Shown here piece after piece: positions 20,901 to 36,569 of a stretch of 64,000 bases of DNA. The stretch's first letter is position 1. Each line of letters starts with the position of its first letter. The notes under the pieces were generated by a model. That model was given only the letters and a program-made list of their open reading frames with translations. It was not told where the DNA came from and did not search any database. Where the stretch lies: NCBI GenBank assembly GCA_037975125.1, contig CM075851.1, positions 77,367,063 to 77,431,062 on the forward strand, read 5' to 3'. The translations under genes were made by a program, and so were the position numbers. The DNA comes from Latrodectus hesperus. Lineage: Eukaryota > Arthropoda > Arachnida > Araneae > Theridiidae.

Positions 20901-21779
20901 CTTGAGATATGGGTTGACAGTAATATACCCAGCATTTTATAAAATTCTCAGTGGCATAATATTTATGATTTCAATGTGTAAAAAGTCTTCTGTTGAAAAA
21001 AAGCTAGAAATAAAATCATTCCTACATATAAAACCTCCTTTGTGGAATCAGTTTCATAATATAATCTAGTTCACATAATAAAATTCCTTCAATGCTTATA
21101 ATTTTTTTACTATAAAGCTAAAAATTTGAAATTATATTTAAAATTCAATCTACTTTTTTTAATTTTTCTTTTTTCTAAGTAAAAAAATTATGTATAGTAC
21201 TCATAAATAAGCACTATTTTGTTCTTCATGACTAAATATGTATTAAAATTAAAATTCTGTAATGTTTATTGTTATCGGCATCTTGTAGTACTCTACTTTA
21301 AAATGATTGAAAATATTTATAAATCCATGAAAAATAGAAGAAAGTTATTTTACGGTTGGAACTTTTAATATAAGACACATAAGAAAATATATTTATTTTT
21401 AAAGTAAATATTAAAATAAATTATGTCAAAAATTAAAAATAAATTATCAACTGAATTAGAAAAATCAGTTTCTGATTATCTACGTGCTTATATATTGTTA
21501 CAAAAAATAAGAATAAAATTTTATCACATTTATTACACTGTAGAAGGGAATGAATATATTCCTACGAATGATTAGTGTCTTAAAAAATCCTGCGTTTCTT
21601 ATCCACAAATACCTTCAAATATTATACCCATTCACATAAATCATGCTCAATAAATGAAACTTTACTCACATTTTCCTACAATAAGAATTATAAGAGAATG
21701 ACTGGAGAAGATAAAATGAGCACTTCTATTTCCAACCCATTTAGATAAGTTGCAAGTCTTCATTTCTTTTATTTCTGAA
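20901..21779. other. AT-rich non-coding stretch
   Basis: No feature recognised. Confidence 0.5.
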
Positions 21780-21970
21780 GAGAAATAGCATACTAAAAAA
21801 ATAGAAAGAAGTGGGAAAGACTGACCTGGAAAGATTTGGATTCATTCCAAATAATAATAATAAAGGAAAATGCTGTTTTTCATTTTCCCTTAGTTGATGC
21901 AATAGCTTGCCAGTTTAAGAGGCTTGATGATCCCATTGTGGATGGCAATTGGAATAAAGGAATGCAAGAG
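21780..21970 (+). repeat. Dispersed repeat family II, copy 3 (best preserved)
   Basis: Carries the core TTTGGATTCATTCCAAATAA at 21836-21855, then ATAATAAAGGAAAATG, a T-rich block, and CAGTTTAAGAGGCTTGATGATCCCATTGTGGATGG at about 21912-21946. Copy 1 matches through CCATTGT and copy 4 through TTTAA..G.CATTGATCCC. A minus-strand frame of 100 codons (21880-22182) overlaps it but has no recognisable domain. Confidence 0.55.
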
Positions 21971-23957
<1,987 letters not shown>

Positions 23958-25149
23958 TAAAACATTAAAACTTAAGTCTTAGCATAATTATATAAAAATA
24001 CATAGGTTTTGCTATTTAAAATAGATTTCTAAACTTAAAATGTTTCTCTAGATGAAATAAACATACAATTAACGATTATTTATTTTTATATAGATTATTG
24101 GGTGTGTAGGCTTTAAAATTTAAAAATGCATGAATATAATTGAACTTAAAATTAATAATTTTTTTATAATTAGACATATTTATTCTTTGAAATTACTACA
24201 TAAGTTGCAAGAATGTACATTAAATATTTAATATAAAATATTACATGATCATTTCTATTATTAATTCAAAAGAATAAGCTATAATCGTATATTAACTATA
24301 AGAAATGTATTATAATTCAAGTTTAATGTTAGATAGTTAGAAGTATAATAACCTTAATTGGTAAATAAATTCTCTTAAAATGTTACATTCAATTAATTTA
24401 ATTTAATAAATTAATTAATATAATTTTATGCTGTTTTGCTGTAAGAACATATAAATCAAATTATTCTCCCACACAAATTACATAATGAAAATGTTTAAAA
24501 TTAATACTATTTCTTTTATTTTCATGCATATAAAATGTACAGCAGTTAGCCAATAAGGCCTTCTGTTAAAGGGTGAAACAATTCATTTTATTTTGTCATG
24601 ATTTCTCTAAGCTTACCTTTAATCTTCTTTTGGCCTACATAAAATTTCCTTGTAAGCCCATAGTAACAAACAAAATTCGAATGAATTTGTTCTATTAAAT
24701 ATTTTAACAAGTGAGATAAATTATGAGTAAGTATTTTCCTTGCAATTGCGAATATAGAACAAATTTAAATCAATTTTAATAGTAGTATAAATTACTAAAC
24801 TTATTTTCAAACTTTTCTTTCACATAGCACTCTTAAATGGAATTTTAATGGTTCTGATCCATTTGCATAGAATTACTCGTACATCTAACATAAATATTTT
24901 AAATACATTTTTATGTATAAAATATTTAATTTCACAATAAATTTCTCATATATTTTACATTATTTTTTTAAAAAAATATTAAATTTCTACGTTATTTTCT
25001 AACTATAGAATTCTTATATTTTTTCAAAGACAGTAACAATAAGAACCAAAAGCAGAATCTAAAGAATAGATTTTGTTTCCTAAGTAAGTTTTATCTTTAA
25101 GTAAAATAATGGTAAAAATTCCTTCAACTGAGAAGTTAAATAAAATCAA
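23958..25149. other. AT-rich non-coding stretch
   Basis: No feature recognised. Confidence 0.5.
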
Positions 25150-25300
25150 AAATTTCAGATCAAAAAGGAGTTTGGAATTTTTCCAAATAATAAAGTAGAA
25201 ATAAGAGATTTGCTCTTTTATTTTCTAGTTTTTCTCTCTTCCTGGGATGAGCTTCTCTACTTTAAACGTCATTGATCCCGGATATTTGTGAAAATCGGGA
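25150..25300 (+). repeat. Dispersed repeat family II, copy 4
   Basis: Contains TTTGGAATTTTTCCAAATAA with AAAGTAGAAATAAG after it, then a T-rich block, CTTCTCTACTTTAAACGTCATTGATCCCGG at about 25251-25280. Aligns with the right half of copy 3, with substitutions throughout. Confidence 0.45.
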
Positions 25301-28300
25301 GAAAGAATCATGGAAACTGTAAACATCAAAATTGATTAAAACTAAATCTGATATTTTAGGTATGATATTTTTCCATTTAGTTTGTTCTTTGCAATTTCGT
25401 CCACCTTTTTGAAATTCCTTTTTATGTAATATCGTTTCCTAAAGCTAGTATAACGCAACTTTCAATTTTAAAACTTAAAAAGTTACGTTAAATTAGTATG
25501 TTAACTTTGAAAACAAATTATAAATCAAATTTTCGATAAGATATTAGTTACAGTTTCAAATATAATAATGTTGCAAATTTATTTATGCAACAAATATTTT
25601 TACCAGAAATCAGCTTTCATTTCTTTTGTGGTTTTACGGTTACATATCTAATACGGAATCTCATAGTATATGCTATTTATACGACTATCTTTTAAAGGGC
25701 ATTGTCAACAATCTAAGGTGAATGAAATTAAATCACAACATGATATTTAGTCAGATATTGTAAAAACTCCTTTCATTTTAAATTAAAAACTATCAATAAG
25801 TTTAAGGAATTCATTACTGCTTCGAATATCATTGCCATTTCTCTACATACATTAGATAGAAAAAACATCAAATTATCATAAATTCATATCAAATATTAAA
25901 GTAAAACGGGATAATATGATGAAAACGAACTGCAGTGTTTCAACATTCAAATTTGTAATGAGAATTTATTTATGATTTTAAAGAAACATTTTAAATTAAT
26001 TTTACCAACAAATTTATACTAAATTCATTTTCAAATATCAAGCTCTACATTGATATTAAGTTCATTGTTTTAATCTTGTATTATTTTCAAATAGATGTAT
26101 AACAAAAGAAATAGGCATTCATTTCACTGAAATAATTTTCTATTACAGATTAGATGCATTGCTCTAAAAACATTACAAAGTAAAATTATTATATTTACTT
26201 TTATAGAGATGCTGAAATTGCTATTATATAATGGAAATAAAATGCGAAAACATAATATTTTGTAAGTGTGATTGTAAAAGCATAAATATGTGTTACATAA
26301 ATACCCTTGTTACATAAGTAAATAATAAGGATACTTTCATTTACAATCTTGAAACCTTCATTGGGGAAATCTATGAATAAAAATACATTTCATTTATTTA
26401 TTTTTTAAATATCATGTTTTTAAAGTGATGAGAAATGGAAAAGTTGTAAGCAGATTTTTTTCTTTAATTCATACCGAAATTGAACATTAGTGTTAGGAAT
26501 TTTATTGGAATATATCAAGTGGCTCTTAATTTAACCGCAGCACAAACATTATATCATTTTTAAAAGTCAATATATGCTAATAAAAAATAAGCAACTTAAT
26601 ATTTGGAACAAAATTTCAACAGAAGAATGCTTTGCTGTTCTTAAATTTATATTACAAAGATCTTGAAATATATATAATAATCAGATATTATCACAATAAA
26701 TTATCAAATAACTTTGTAAAGTCTTATTACTTTTTAAAAATATACAAAAGTAGAATTCTTGTTTGATGTATTGTTTTTTTTTATTATACAACAAAGGTAT
26801 AATGTGAAAATCATCAACAAATGTAAAACTCAGTTTTGATCAGTCAGATAGTACTTTCCTACAGGAATAAATAGAGAATAAACTTAAAGCTAGTTTAAAG
26901 GAAAATGTGCATGTTTTCCATATAAAGAGCTAAATACATGAAGTAATCTTTTGGAGTGAGCTGCCGCCAAATTATTAGTTATTTTCATGTAATTCAACAA
27001 TTTATTTTCCGCTGCATTATGCAGCGCAGAATGAGTTCGTGATTAGTTTCCTGAGAGGAGTTGCAATGAATCATGCAAACAATGACTCAGTAACTCAAGT
27101 TTAATAAAATGGGATCTCAATCAATCTTTTATAAATATTTGTATCTAATGTCTAAAACTATAATCTGTGTATCCAACTAATTTTTCTGCTTTCAATATTT
27201 TTTTAAATAAAATAGAATTATTATAAATATTATGGTTGACATTTGAATATGCAGTGCAATTAATATTTATTTGAATTTTGTTATTAAATAAGGATACTTA
27301 AATATATTAATAGTTTTTCATCAATCTACTAATTTCATACATATATTAATGCACTTTTTGATCTATAGAAAAGTGTTTTGACTTTAGATTTTATATTTAA
27401 GATTTTTTCCTAAATAAGAACTAAATTTATATTTCCTTTATTACACTATAAAAATGAAATATTGTTTTTAAATTTTAAAACATATTGAATAGGAAATAAA
27501 GTAAAAATACACTTTAAGATTTGTATTAGAGAAGTAATATGTTTAAATGCATATAAATAAAATTTACAACTATTTAAATAATTAATTCATCTTAATTTAT
27601 AATATTTATATAAATATAAAAATACTTAGTATTGTATTTTAAGCAATATTAAAATTTTTCTGCAAAATAAATTTATTCGCATAAATATCTGCTTAAAAAT
27701 AAATTTATCATTCCTAAAGCTATTTATATAAAATGAAAAACACAAAAATGATGAAAGTTAATTATGTTATATTATAAAAATGGGATGTGAGAGTTTATCT
27801 TCAATTATAGAATAAAAGCACTTTTGTGAAACTGTTACTTCTTTTAGAAATACAACATTTTCCATTTAGATGATTACAATTCTAAATTAAGAGGGAAAAA
27901 GAAACAGGAAATAATATCTTTTTTGACATTTTAGTGTTTTAAATGATACTATATATATTTACTTTTAAAATACACTTTTATAATTATTTTAAAAGAAATG
28001 ATAAGCGTAGCTTTTAAAGCAGATTATAGTTTAATTTTTACTACAAATACACATTTTGAAAACATGAAAAAATAAAAACTAGGTGAATAGTGAAACATTA
28101 CAAATTCTTACTTAAAATAGCTCTAAAGGGATGAAAATATAAATCATATATTTAAAAATTTCTCATTCTGTAAATGAAATAAAAAAAGAACACATTCATA
28201 ATATTATTATACTCTAAATAATTGGAGTACAAAAATTTTCAGAATATTTAAAACCCTATCACACTCCTATCCAGTAATTTTATTCTTTTATTCCATATTC

Positions 28301-29439
28301 CATGATTTAATAAAGTATCATATATATATATATAGGTTTAATATTAATTTTTTTCAATATTAGACTTGTATTTAATTGTTATATTATTTATTATATAATT
28401 TTAACATTACCTTTGTATAAATTTTGATATGTTGTAAAACATATCTGTAGAATCTTTGGTGGAAAATGCAAGTGGAGTTTTATACCTTTGTCCTACGTGC
28501 ATGTCAGAAAAATGTTTAATCCATTATTCATCTGTCTCCTGATAAAGATGTGATTTCTATCCTTTTTGAGAATTTTTGGAATATATTTAATTTCTTTCAA
28601 TTGCTCGATATTCAATTTATCACTTAATTATGCTTTTGTATTTTCAGACTGATGTTATATATATTGTAATTTAGGAAATCAACATAATAGGTGCTTGTGT
28701 AATTCTAAAGGTCTATTTTAAAAGCTTTGAAATAACATGAGAAAAATTTGAAAAATTTCTGAAACTACTAAATTTGCATAAAATCCCATTGAAATATAAT
28801 ATTCTAGATGATTAGACTCTTCTGTAAATTTTCACTAAAATAATTTAAATGGTTGTGAAAAGGAAATGACATGCTAAAATGCGGACAATTATATACTCAA
28901 GTCACTAAGCTGTAAGGTGATCCTTACATTTTGTTAATTTCTTCAGAGATAGCTAGGATTATTAGAAGAATTGGATAAAATTGACACCGAGTCACAACTT
29001 CTGAGAATTACTTCGAGTCTTAAATGTGTAATACAATTCAAATATGACAATTTATAATATGCTTCCTTACATCGGTTAAAAAAAGGAATAAAAACCTTTT
29101 TCCATAAAAATATAGCTTCTCAAATCATAAAATTGAAAAGCTTCAAGAAACTTTAAGCAAAAAGGAATAATGAAGGTAAAAAAAAAGATAGCTACAATTT
29201 TTTTACCAGGGACATTGCATAAAAAAAGTAGAAGTATACACAGATTTTATAAATTATGCTTTATATTTTAGAGAAATCAATCTAAATTTTTTATTTGATT
29301 AATCTGATTTTTCTTTCATTTCCAGTGAATGAATTTTATTTACCTTTAAGAAAATATTATAAAGTTGTTATTAAGGATTTTCAGTCTATGGAAAAGGCAG
29401 AAGAACACCTTAAAAAATATTGCCATGTTGGAGTCGGAA
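25301..29439. other. AT-rich non-coding stretch
   Basis: About 4 kb with no gene, RNA or transposon recognised. The only notable patch is slightly GC-richer DNA at 26950-27080, which holds a perfect 15-bp palindrome GCTGCATTATGCAGC (27011-27025) and a TGACTCA motif near 27084. The patch could be regulatory but nothing proves it. Confidence 0.5.
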
Positions 29440-29447
29440 GCAGTTTA

Positions 29448-29732
29448 AAAGAAAAACTAAACTAAACTCCATGGCACGACAGCCCATGTGGGCCAAGGCC
29501 TACAGTGCCCATAACTGTTTTCATGACCGAGGGCCCTGGGGTGCGAAGCATATGTCCCAGTTAGGTGGTCAGCCTAACGTAAGACCCCCAGTGTTTAGTT
29601 TCCAAGCATGCTTGGTACTCAGTTAATCGACCCACTGAAGGGATGAAAGACTGAGTCAACCTTGCCCAGTCCGAGGATCGAACCTCGGACCTGTGTCATG
29701 GAAGCGTGTAACGCTGCCACTAAGCCACCGGA
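29448..29732 (-). mobile_element. tRNA-derived SINE, full length, with target-site duplications
   Basis: On the minus strand the element starts with a tRNA-like head. It has a box A (TGGCTTAGTGG, 29717-29727) and a box B (GGTTCGATCC, 29675-29684) inside a well-paired T-arm (CGAGG loop CTCGG), the internal promoters of RNA polymerase III. The anticodon arm pairs poorly, so the tRNA of origin cannot be named and a functional tRNA is unlikely. A body of about 200 bp follows, ending at CTGTCGTGCCA and a TTTAG-repeat tail. CAGTTTAA occurs on both sides (29440-29447 and 29733-29740), as expected for LINE-driven insertion. A plus-strand frame at 29420-29626 is a by-product. Confidence 0.85.
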
Positions 29733-29740
29733 CAGTTTAA

Positions 29741-30385
29741 TATGTTGAAAATGTTGTTTTTTTTAAACTGTCTTTCTTTCAAAAGATATAATGTATTGGA
29801 TAAATAATATAAGATTCAGAGGCAAAAGGGTCTCTGACAGAAGAATTTGTCATTAACAAGTATTTTATTTTCATTATTTAGAGGTATCCTTCTATTTTTT
29901 CATTCAAGATGATGTGGTTGAAATAATTTTAACTGTAATAAGCAAATAGTTTTTGATGTCATGTTACAGGTATAGTTATCTGATTGTAAATAAGTTTTTA
30001 ATTTTGCTGTATTAAAACAATTTTGTAAAAATTCTAAGTTCTTCTATTATTTGAAGAAAACCTAGAGTCCTTCTAATTTTTTTCACGCAGTGTAAAATTT
30101 TATAATTATAGATTTGTGTAAAATATTTTGATCATTTTAAGGGTTGTATAATTTAATAATTTAAACTGATCAGAAATAATATCTTTAATATGCTTTGAAT
30201 AAGAGTTATTAATGCAAAGAAAAATTGAAATTTACTTAGTCTTATATTTTTGAAAAAAAAGTGTCACCAAATCTTTATTCTATTCATAAGATATCATCAC
30301 TACGAACAAGTAACCATTATTAACATAACATTTAATATTATTGAATTTCTCCTTTACTTAACTAATTTTATATATGTACATATTC
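29741..30385. other. AT-rich non-coding stretch
   Basis: No feature recognised. Confidence 0.5.
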
Positions 30386-30599
<214 letters not shown>

Positions 30600-30963
30600 T
30601 TAAACTATTTCTGTGACAAATTTATTAGACTTTATTTTTTTATTTTATTACACTTGTAAATTTCCATATGAAAAGTGTCAAAAATAAAGAAATCAAACAA
30701 ATAAATCCTAGCATAATATAAAAAATTAAATTTAGATATAAAGTATAATAATGTATTGTATTTGATGCATAAAAATCAGGAAGCTTACATAAACATGTCT
30801 AGTTTTCAACTATTAATTTTAAAACATTCAATGACATTATGCTATTTTATCATTAAAATTCAGAATAAAAAATAATAATTCCTGAAATTATTTGTTGAAA
30901 TATTTATGTGTTTAGATTTTACTTTTTTATAACGTAATTCTCTTATTTTTAATTGTTGCATTT
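30600..30963. other. AT-rich non-coding stretch
   Basis: No feature recognised. Confidence 0.5.
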
Positions 30964-30974
30964 ACATTTATTTA

Positions 30975-31097
30975 TGGGTCTCTCTAGGGAGGATCTCTTT
31001 AGCAATCCTCTTTTAGTCTTCGACTTCCTTACAGTCAACGAACTCGTGGATCTAGTCTGACTCCGTCAGACATGGAGGATAAGCAACAACAACAACA
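30975..31097 (+). mobile_element. Short retroposon with (CAA)n tail and 11-bp target-site duplication
   Basis: A block of about 120 bp, much richer in GC than its flanks, ends in GATAAGCAACAACAACAACA. It is bounded by the exact 11-bp repeat ACATTTATTTA (30964-30974 and 31098-31108, the second overlapping the tail). This is the hallmark of target-primed reverse transcription. It has no tRNA head or reading frame, so it is either a 5'-truncated LINE 3' end or a small SINE. Its last bases match the end of the element at 54475-54848 (GATAAGTAACAACAA), suggesting mobilisation by the same LINE. Confidence 0.8.
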
Positions 31098-31108
31098 ACA
31101 TTTATTTA

Positions 31109-32108
31109 AATTTATTCTAGGAACATGACAACGGTCTTAAAAATATGTACCCGATTTTGTATTAGTAAATTATATAGTATTCTAAATTAAAATTAAATTG
31201 CGGCATTTTTGGGCATTTAAATTTTATTTTAAAGCAAAGAATCTTTAATTTATTACATTTTTATGAATCTTGTAGTTTAGATATTATAATTCTCTATGAA
31301 AGTAATCAAAACTTCATTTTTTTGCTTGCCTTATAAAGACATCCTTAAATATATTTAGTAAATTATGTTAAATATTAAAAATATGCAAAATATGAAACTT
31401 TATTGAGCTTGTAACTGCAAAAGAATAATGGAATGAGAAAGAAGGGAATTTTGTTTCATTAATTACAATAGAATTTCATAGAAATATACATAAGAACTAT
31501 AATTTTCTTTGGAGAAGAACATGCAGGTTATATTTACTTTGTTTTAAAAAGAAATTCTTTTGCAAATTACAGTGAATATAATACGTTTTATAATTATTTT
31601 TTTATTTATAATTAAATGCCATGAAAATCTAATTGTTATCATTGAAAAGAAGAATGATTGCAAGAAAGGATAAACAATTCTTGTTTTCTTATTTATTCTT
31701 GATATACTTAGCTTAAATTAACATTTAAGTTAAATTATTAAATATTAACCATTAAGCATACTTTTTTTAACAAATACTGAGAGCAATTTTTCGTGTTTTA
31801 CTACGAATAATTTTGACTAAATTAGTATACTATTTCAAATATTAAAATATGTGATTTTTGATAAAATTTTTTAACAAATATATTTACGCTATAGAAGACA
31901 AAATGAACAGACAATTGATTTTTTTTATTTCTGAATAAAGATACGAATAATTTCCATCATTCATGGAAAATTTCATTTTAATTCATGTGAAATAATGTTT
32001 GCTGCAATAATTTCTTTTCAAAATACCTTATTGTCGAAAATGAAGTGACATACTTCATTTTCATATTGTACATATGTAAAAATGTTATTTTATCATATGT
32101 ACATTATA
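31109..32108. other. AT-rich non-coding stretch
   Basis: No feature recognised. Confidence 0.5.
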
Positions 32109-32260
<152 letters not shown>

Positions 32261-32644
32261 TGTCTTAAAACTTCAAAATTTCTCAGTTTACTTTAACTTA
32301 TTTCCTTTGAATTTAAGTAACGAAAATCAACTGAAACATCATATTTTTATCTAGATTATTTGAGAAATAAAGATGTCATACATTTTCTATCCACTGAGGC
32401 TTGGGACAAGCAACTTAATACCAGCAACTGTCAAACAGAAATGCGGGATTAGAATTTTGTGTGAGTGAAAATAGAATGCCAAAAATCTTGATTGATATTT
32501 TGAGATTTCCTTGAAGAAACTTCCTTTTAATATAAATTTTTCACTATCATTCAAGTGGAGACATTTGAGTCAATTTGTAGAAAACAGATTCTTTCGAAAA
32601 TTCAAAATATTCAAAGTAATTTATTCATTTCTGTTTAAAGAAAT

Positions 32645-32646
<2 letters not shown>
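32261..32646. other. Non-coding spacer between two microsatellites
   Basis: No feature recognised. Confidence 0.5.

Positions 32647-32731
<85 letters not shown>
32647..32731. repeat. (TA)n microsatellite
   Basis: About 85 bp of TA units ending in CACATATTA. Confidence 0.96.
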
Positions 32732-32737
<6 letters not shown>

Positions 32738-34507
32738 TATTTACTATCGCATTATAAATCTATAAGATATTGCAAACTTTTTTCTTTAAAGTTGTGTTAA
32801 AATACTTTTAACATAATATTAAGTAAGTGAATAAAATGACATAATACAAATATATATCATTTCTTTCTTGTGTTATTTGTAAATTATGAGTAACAGAAAG
32901 GTTGATAAGAATTATTTGTAGCTAATAAATTACAACTAAAAGTGTACTCAAGTATAATGAAAAAAAATGAGTGAAAACGCACTTTTAATATTTTGGCTTT
33001 AAAAACGCTAATGTATTAGTAAATAATTTATTTCAGCATGGTTTATAATTTATATGATTACTTCTCTCAAGTATTATAGAAATAAAATTGTCAATTCCCT
33101 TTATCTTCGTAAGGAAACTAAAGTTATGTGAAATAAATGGAATAAATTGCAAGTTTGATTTCATTAAGATAAGTTATACCAAAATAGATTAAAATGTAAA
33201 TTTAATCAGATATAAAAATTCAGAAATATATACTGACAAGTAATAAAATTAACAGCAGTAAAGTTTTGCAGTTCAGGAAATAATAAAATATTACAGTTGA
33301 AAAAAATGACTAAAAATAATGTGAGCTTATAGCTTATATTATTTTCTTAGTTAGGATTGTGATACATTTTTTAACATCGTATTTTTATACAGTTGAATAA
33401 CTTTCAAGCTGAAATTCAATAAATAATCAGGTATTTATAAAAACATTATGCTTTAAGACTTGTAGAAAATTTAAGTTATTTTTGGTAAGTGTCAATGTAG
33501 TATAATTTATCTCATATTGATATTCAAAACATACTCACTTGAACTTAGGATAATATAATAAATATAGCTGTTATATTAATTAGTAATATCAGTTAATAGG
33601 ATTTTGAGCTGTAAATATTTCACTACAAAACTTAACTCATGGAAAACATAATATTTCGGAATATATTATTTTTCATAACAATTAAAAAAACAATAATCAC
33701 ACGGATAAATTATCCAAGTTTAATATTAGTAGTCAGTCATTATGCCTCTGACTTTCATTGAAATAAACTTACCACCATTCTGATTTTTCCTGGATTGTTA
33801 AGATACTAATTGTCCTCATACAAAACTTCAAAATCGTCTGTAAAATACTTTTACGTCTGTAGAATCTAAAATAATAAAACGTCGAATAAAATATTAAGTT
33901 ATAAATAATTTTTAAATAAGAACAAAGAGAGTGTAAAAAATAAATTTCAAGTTGAGAGATATTATCTCTTGTTATATTGACGCTATACTCATATATTAAT
34001 AAGCTTTACATAATTGATTTATTTAAGGTTTTTTGCTTTTTGTATAATTTGCTGATATTAATATTTCTATTATCCTATATGAGCTTTTATCTTCCGAATC
34101 ATATAAAATTATATTAATTTCAAATCCAAAAGTTATTATTTAGTTTTAAACCAAAATGATAATATATTCGATATTATATTTCGTTAGCACACGCACACAT
34201 TAAATGTTTAAAAAACTTAAGTTTCTGCTTTCAAAATTTCAAATTCCTTTTTCATATCTTAAAATTAAGTTTTCTCACTCATCATTTGATGTGAGCCTTT
34301 GAGAATTACTAAAGCTGAAAAGTTCCAAATTATACCATGAAGCAATTTTGTTTTCAATAACGTTAAAACATAAAAATTTATTTTGCCAGAATACATTAAA
34401 GGCAAATATGATATATCATTAGAAAAGCTAAAATTTCTTTTTAGCTTAGATTTAAAATATGGCTAAGCTTTCTTTTCTTTTATATCGGTATGCATAAACT
34501 AGCTACA
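32732..34507. other. AT-rich non-coding stretch
   Basis: No feature recognised. Confidence 0.5.
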
Positions 34508-34574
34508 CATAATTAGAGATTAAAAAAGAGAAAGAATACTTTATGGTATTCTTTCTTTTTAGTTTCTAATTATG
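34508..34574. repeat. Short foldback (hairpin)
   Basis: The arms 34508-34539 and 34546-34574 pair almost completely (CATAATTAGA ... GAAAGAATAC and its reverse complement), with a 3-nt bulge, one or two mismatches and a 6-nt loop TTTATG. I see no coding or transposon context. Confidence 0.8.
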
Positions 34575-34736
34575 CAGATGAATTCTCATTCAAATAGTTT
34601 TCATATGCTTTGTAAATTAATGAATCTGTAAATTAATTTGTAATAATGAAAAATTATTTGTAAATAATTTTTCTAATATAGCTTTCAAAATTTACCTGGC
34701 AAATAAGTTATATTTTATTTAGAGTAACAAGTAATT

Positions 34737-34765
34737 CTCTCTCTCTTCTCTCTCTCTCTCTCTCT
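34737..34765. repeat. (CT)n tract at a SINE tail
   Basis: A run of CT units with one interruption adjoins the 3' end of the truncated SINE. On the minus strand it reads as an (AG)n tail. Copy 29448-29732 has a different tail, so this may be slippage after insertion. Confidence 0.8.
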
Positions 34766-34940
34766 GTGGCACGACAGCGCATGTGGGCCAAGGTTTACAG
34801 TGCACATCACTGTTTTCTTGGCCAAGAGGCAAAAATTATATCCCGATTAGGTGGTCAGCCTAATGCGAAACCCCCAGTGTTTAGTTCCCAAGCATGCTTT
34901 GTACTAAGTTTATCGACCCACTGAAAGGATTAAAGGCTGG
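34766..34940 (-). mobile_element. 5'-truncated copy of the tRNA-derived SINE
   Basis: Aligns with the body of the SINE at 29448-29732: CACGACAG.(G/C)CATGTGGGCCAAGG, AGGTGGTCAGCCTAA, CCCCCAGTGTTTAGTT, CAAGCATGCTT, TCGACCCACTGAA. The alignment stops near the GGATTAAAGGCTG segment, before the tRNA head. On the minus strand the missing part is the 5' end, the usual result of incomplete reverse transcription. A small internal deletion removes part of the GGGCCCTGGGGTGC segment. Without boxes A and B it should not be transcribed by RNA polymerase III. Confidence 0.85.
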
Positions 34941-36569
34941 TAACTTATAATAGTAGAAATATTAAACGGGGTTAAACTTACTATTTAGTATAAAATGATA
35001 ATTAATCCTTAATACTATAAATCTAGGACAAATATTAAAATCTATCTAGTTCATTGGACTTTTAGAGAAATCAATTTCAAAATTTAAGTTTTGATTTTTA
35101 AATTTTATAGTCTGAGTCTTTAAATTTATTTTATAAAAAGACAGAAAACTAAAACCTTGAATTTTTTGTTTTCTCTCTTTTTGTAATATGAAGTAATAGA
35201 AAGTGTAAGTTAAAAAAAAGAGATTTTCATAGACGTATTAAGCATTTTAGAAAGAAAATATATACTTTATTTAATAAATATATCATTGTACTTGTATGTG
35301 TCTGCCATATATAATTAAATAAAAAAAGTTTACCTGAGCATTAGATTGCTATTTCATAATTATTTATGAAAATAATTTAAAATCTTTTCTGATGACAAAT
35401 TATGAATTTAAATCTTAACAGACAAAATCAAAATTGCAAAATTTTCTGCAAAGGCAAAATAAAATAGGTTATTGAAAAATATTGCTCGTATTTTAGTGAC
35501 ATGTTATATTATGCAAGTTACATAATTTACACATGTTGCAGGGAAAAAAGTTATCATAGAAGCAGTCCTGACATGATTTCATGTTGTGTACTGCTTTGTA
35601 AAATAATTTGCATTTAACTATGTATTCAAGTGTCTTTTTTATGAATTTATTTAAATAGGTATAATCTGATAAATTTAATAAAGATTAAACAGAAAGAATG
35701 TGTTCTTTAGAATACGATAAAATCAGCAATAAATAATGGAAAGTGTTACATACAAACTCAACTAATGCGTGTGTTTCCAAATTTTACTGTTTTCAGTATT
35801 CACATTTATCAAGATAATCTTCCAGTATAATAATTGATAGATTTTTGATTTAGAATCAAAAACGAGTATTACTTCATTAAAATAACTATGAAACATACGT
35901 ATTCATTTTAATAATTATCGGTCACATTCACGTTTTTGAGCAGACTAGATCTATTGATGTGCATACGATAATAATAGCTCAGATCATTTGATTAAATGAT
36001 TTCAACTTCCCTACAAAGTAAAATAAAGACACAAAACATACTCTGCTTCAACCACATTTCCTATAATTTAAAACTATTAAACTAATAAAAATATTGCAAA
36101 CAAAATTATAAAAATCATTATATGATTCATATTGTTAAAATTTATCTTAAAGTAGTTTTATAAAATTATTTTTATGAGATCATTTAATGATGAATATAAA
36201 TTAGAAAATTAAAAATATTTCTTTAATTTATATTTTTGTCGAGAAAACATTAAATGAAATGTATAAAAATTTATTTGGAAAGTCTTCAATTTAGATTACT
36301 AAATAAGATATTTTAATTTCTGAAATATTTTGGAAAATTAAATTCCCAGTTTGACTGAAAAAAATTATTTATTCAAACTGACCAACAATTTTTTTTCAAA
36401 TTAATATCATTAAACTAAGTAAAATAATATTTAAATTAAATCAACAAAAATGTGTGAACGAAAAGAAATGTATTTCAATAAACCTTTAACTTCTTAAAAT
36501 AATAATACTTTAAAAATTTCACTTAATGCAATAAAATATTTATTTCCTCTTACATTTATTTATGGTTTA
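34941..36569. other. AT-rich non-coding stretch
   Basis: No feature recognised beyond a small perfect hairpin of 9-bp stems near 35842-35862. Confidence 0.5.

Noticed and set aside
27011..27025. GCTGCATTATGCAGC palindrome as an operator-type site
   Set aside because: A single short palindrome without other support; mentioned only in the description of that stretch.
29420..29626. 68-codon plus-strand frame with better codon balance
   Set aside because: It lies antisense within the SINE and owes its composition to it.
29660..29732. A functional tRNA gene on the minus strand
   Set aside because: Boxes A and B and the T-arm are good, but the acceptor and anticodon arms do not pair well and the sequence runs on into a SINE body with a tail and duplications.
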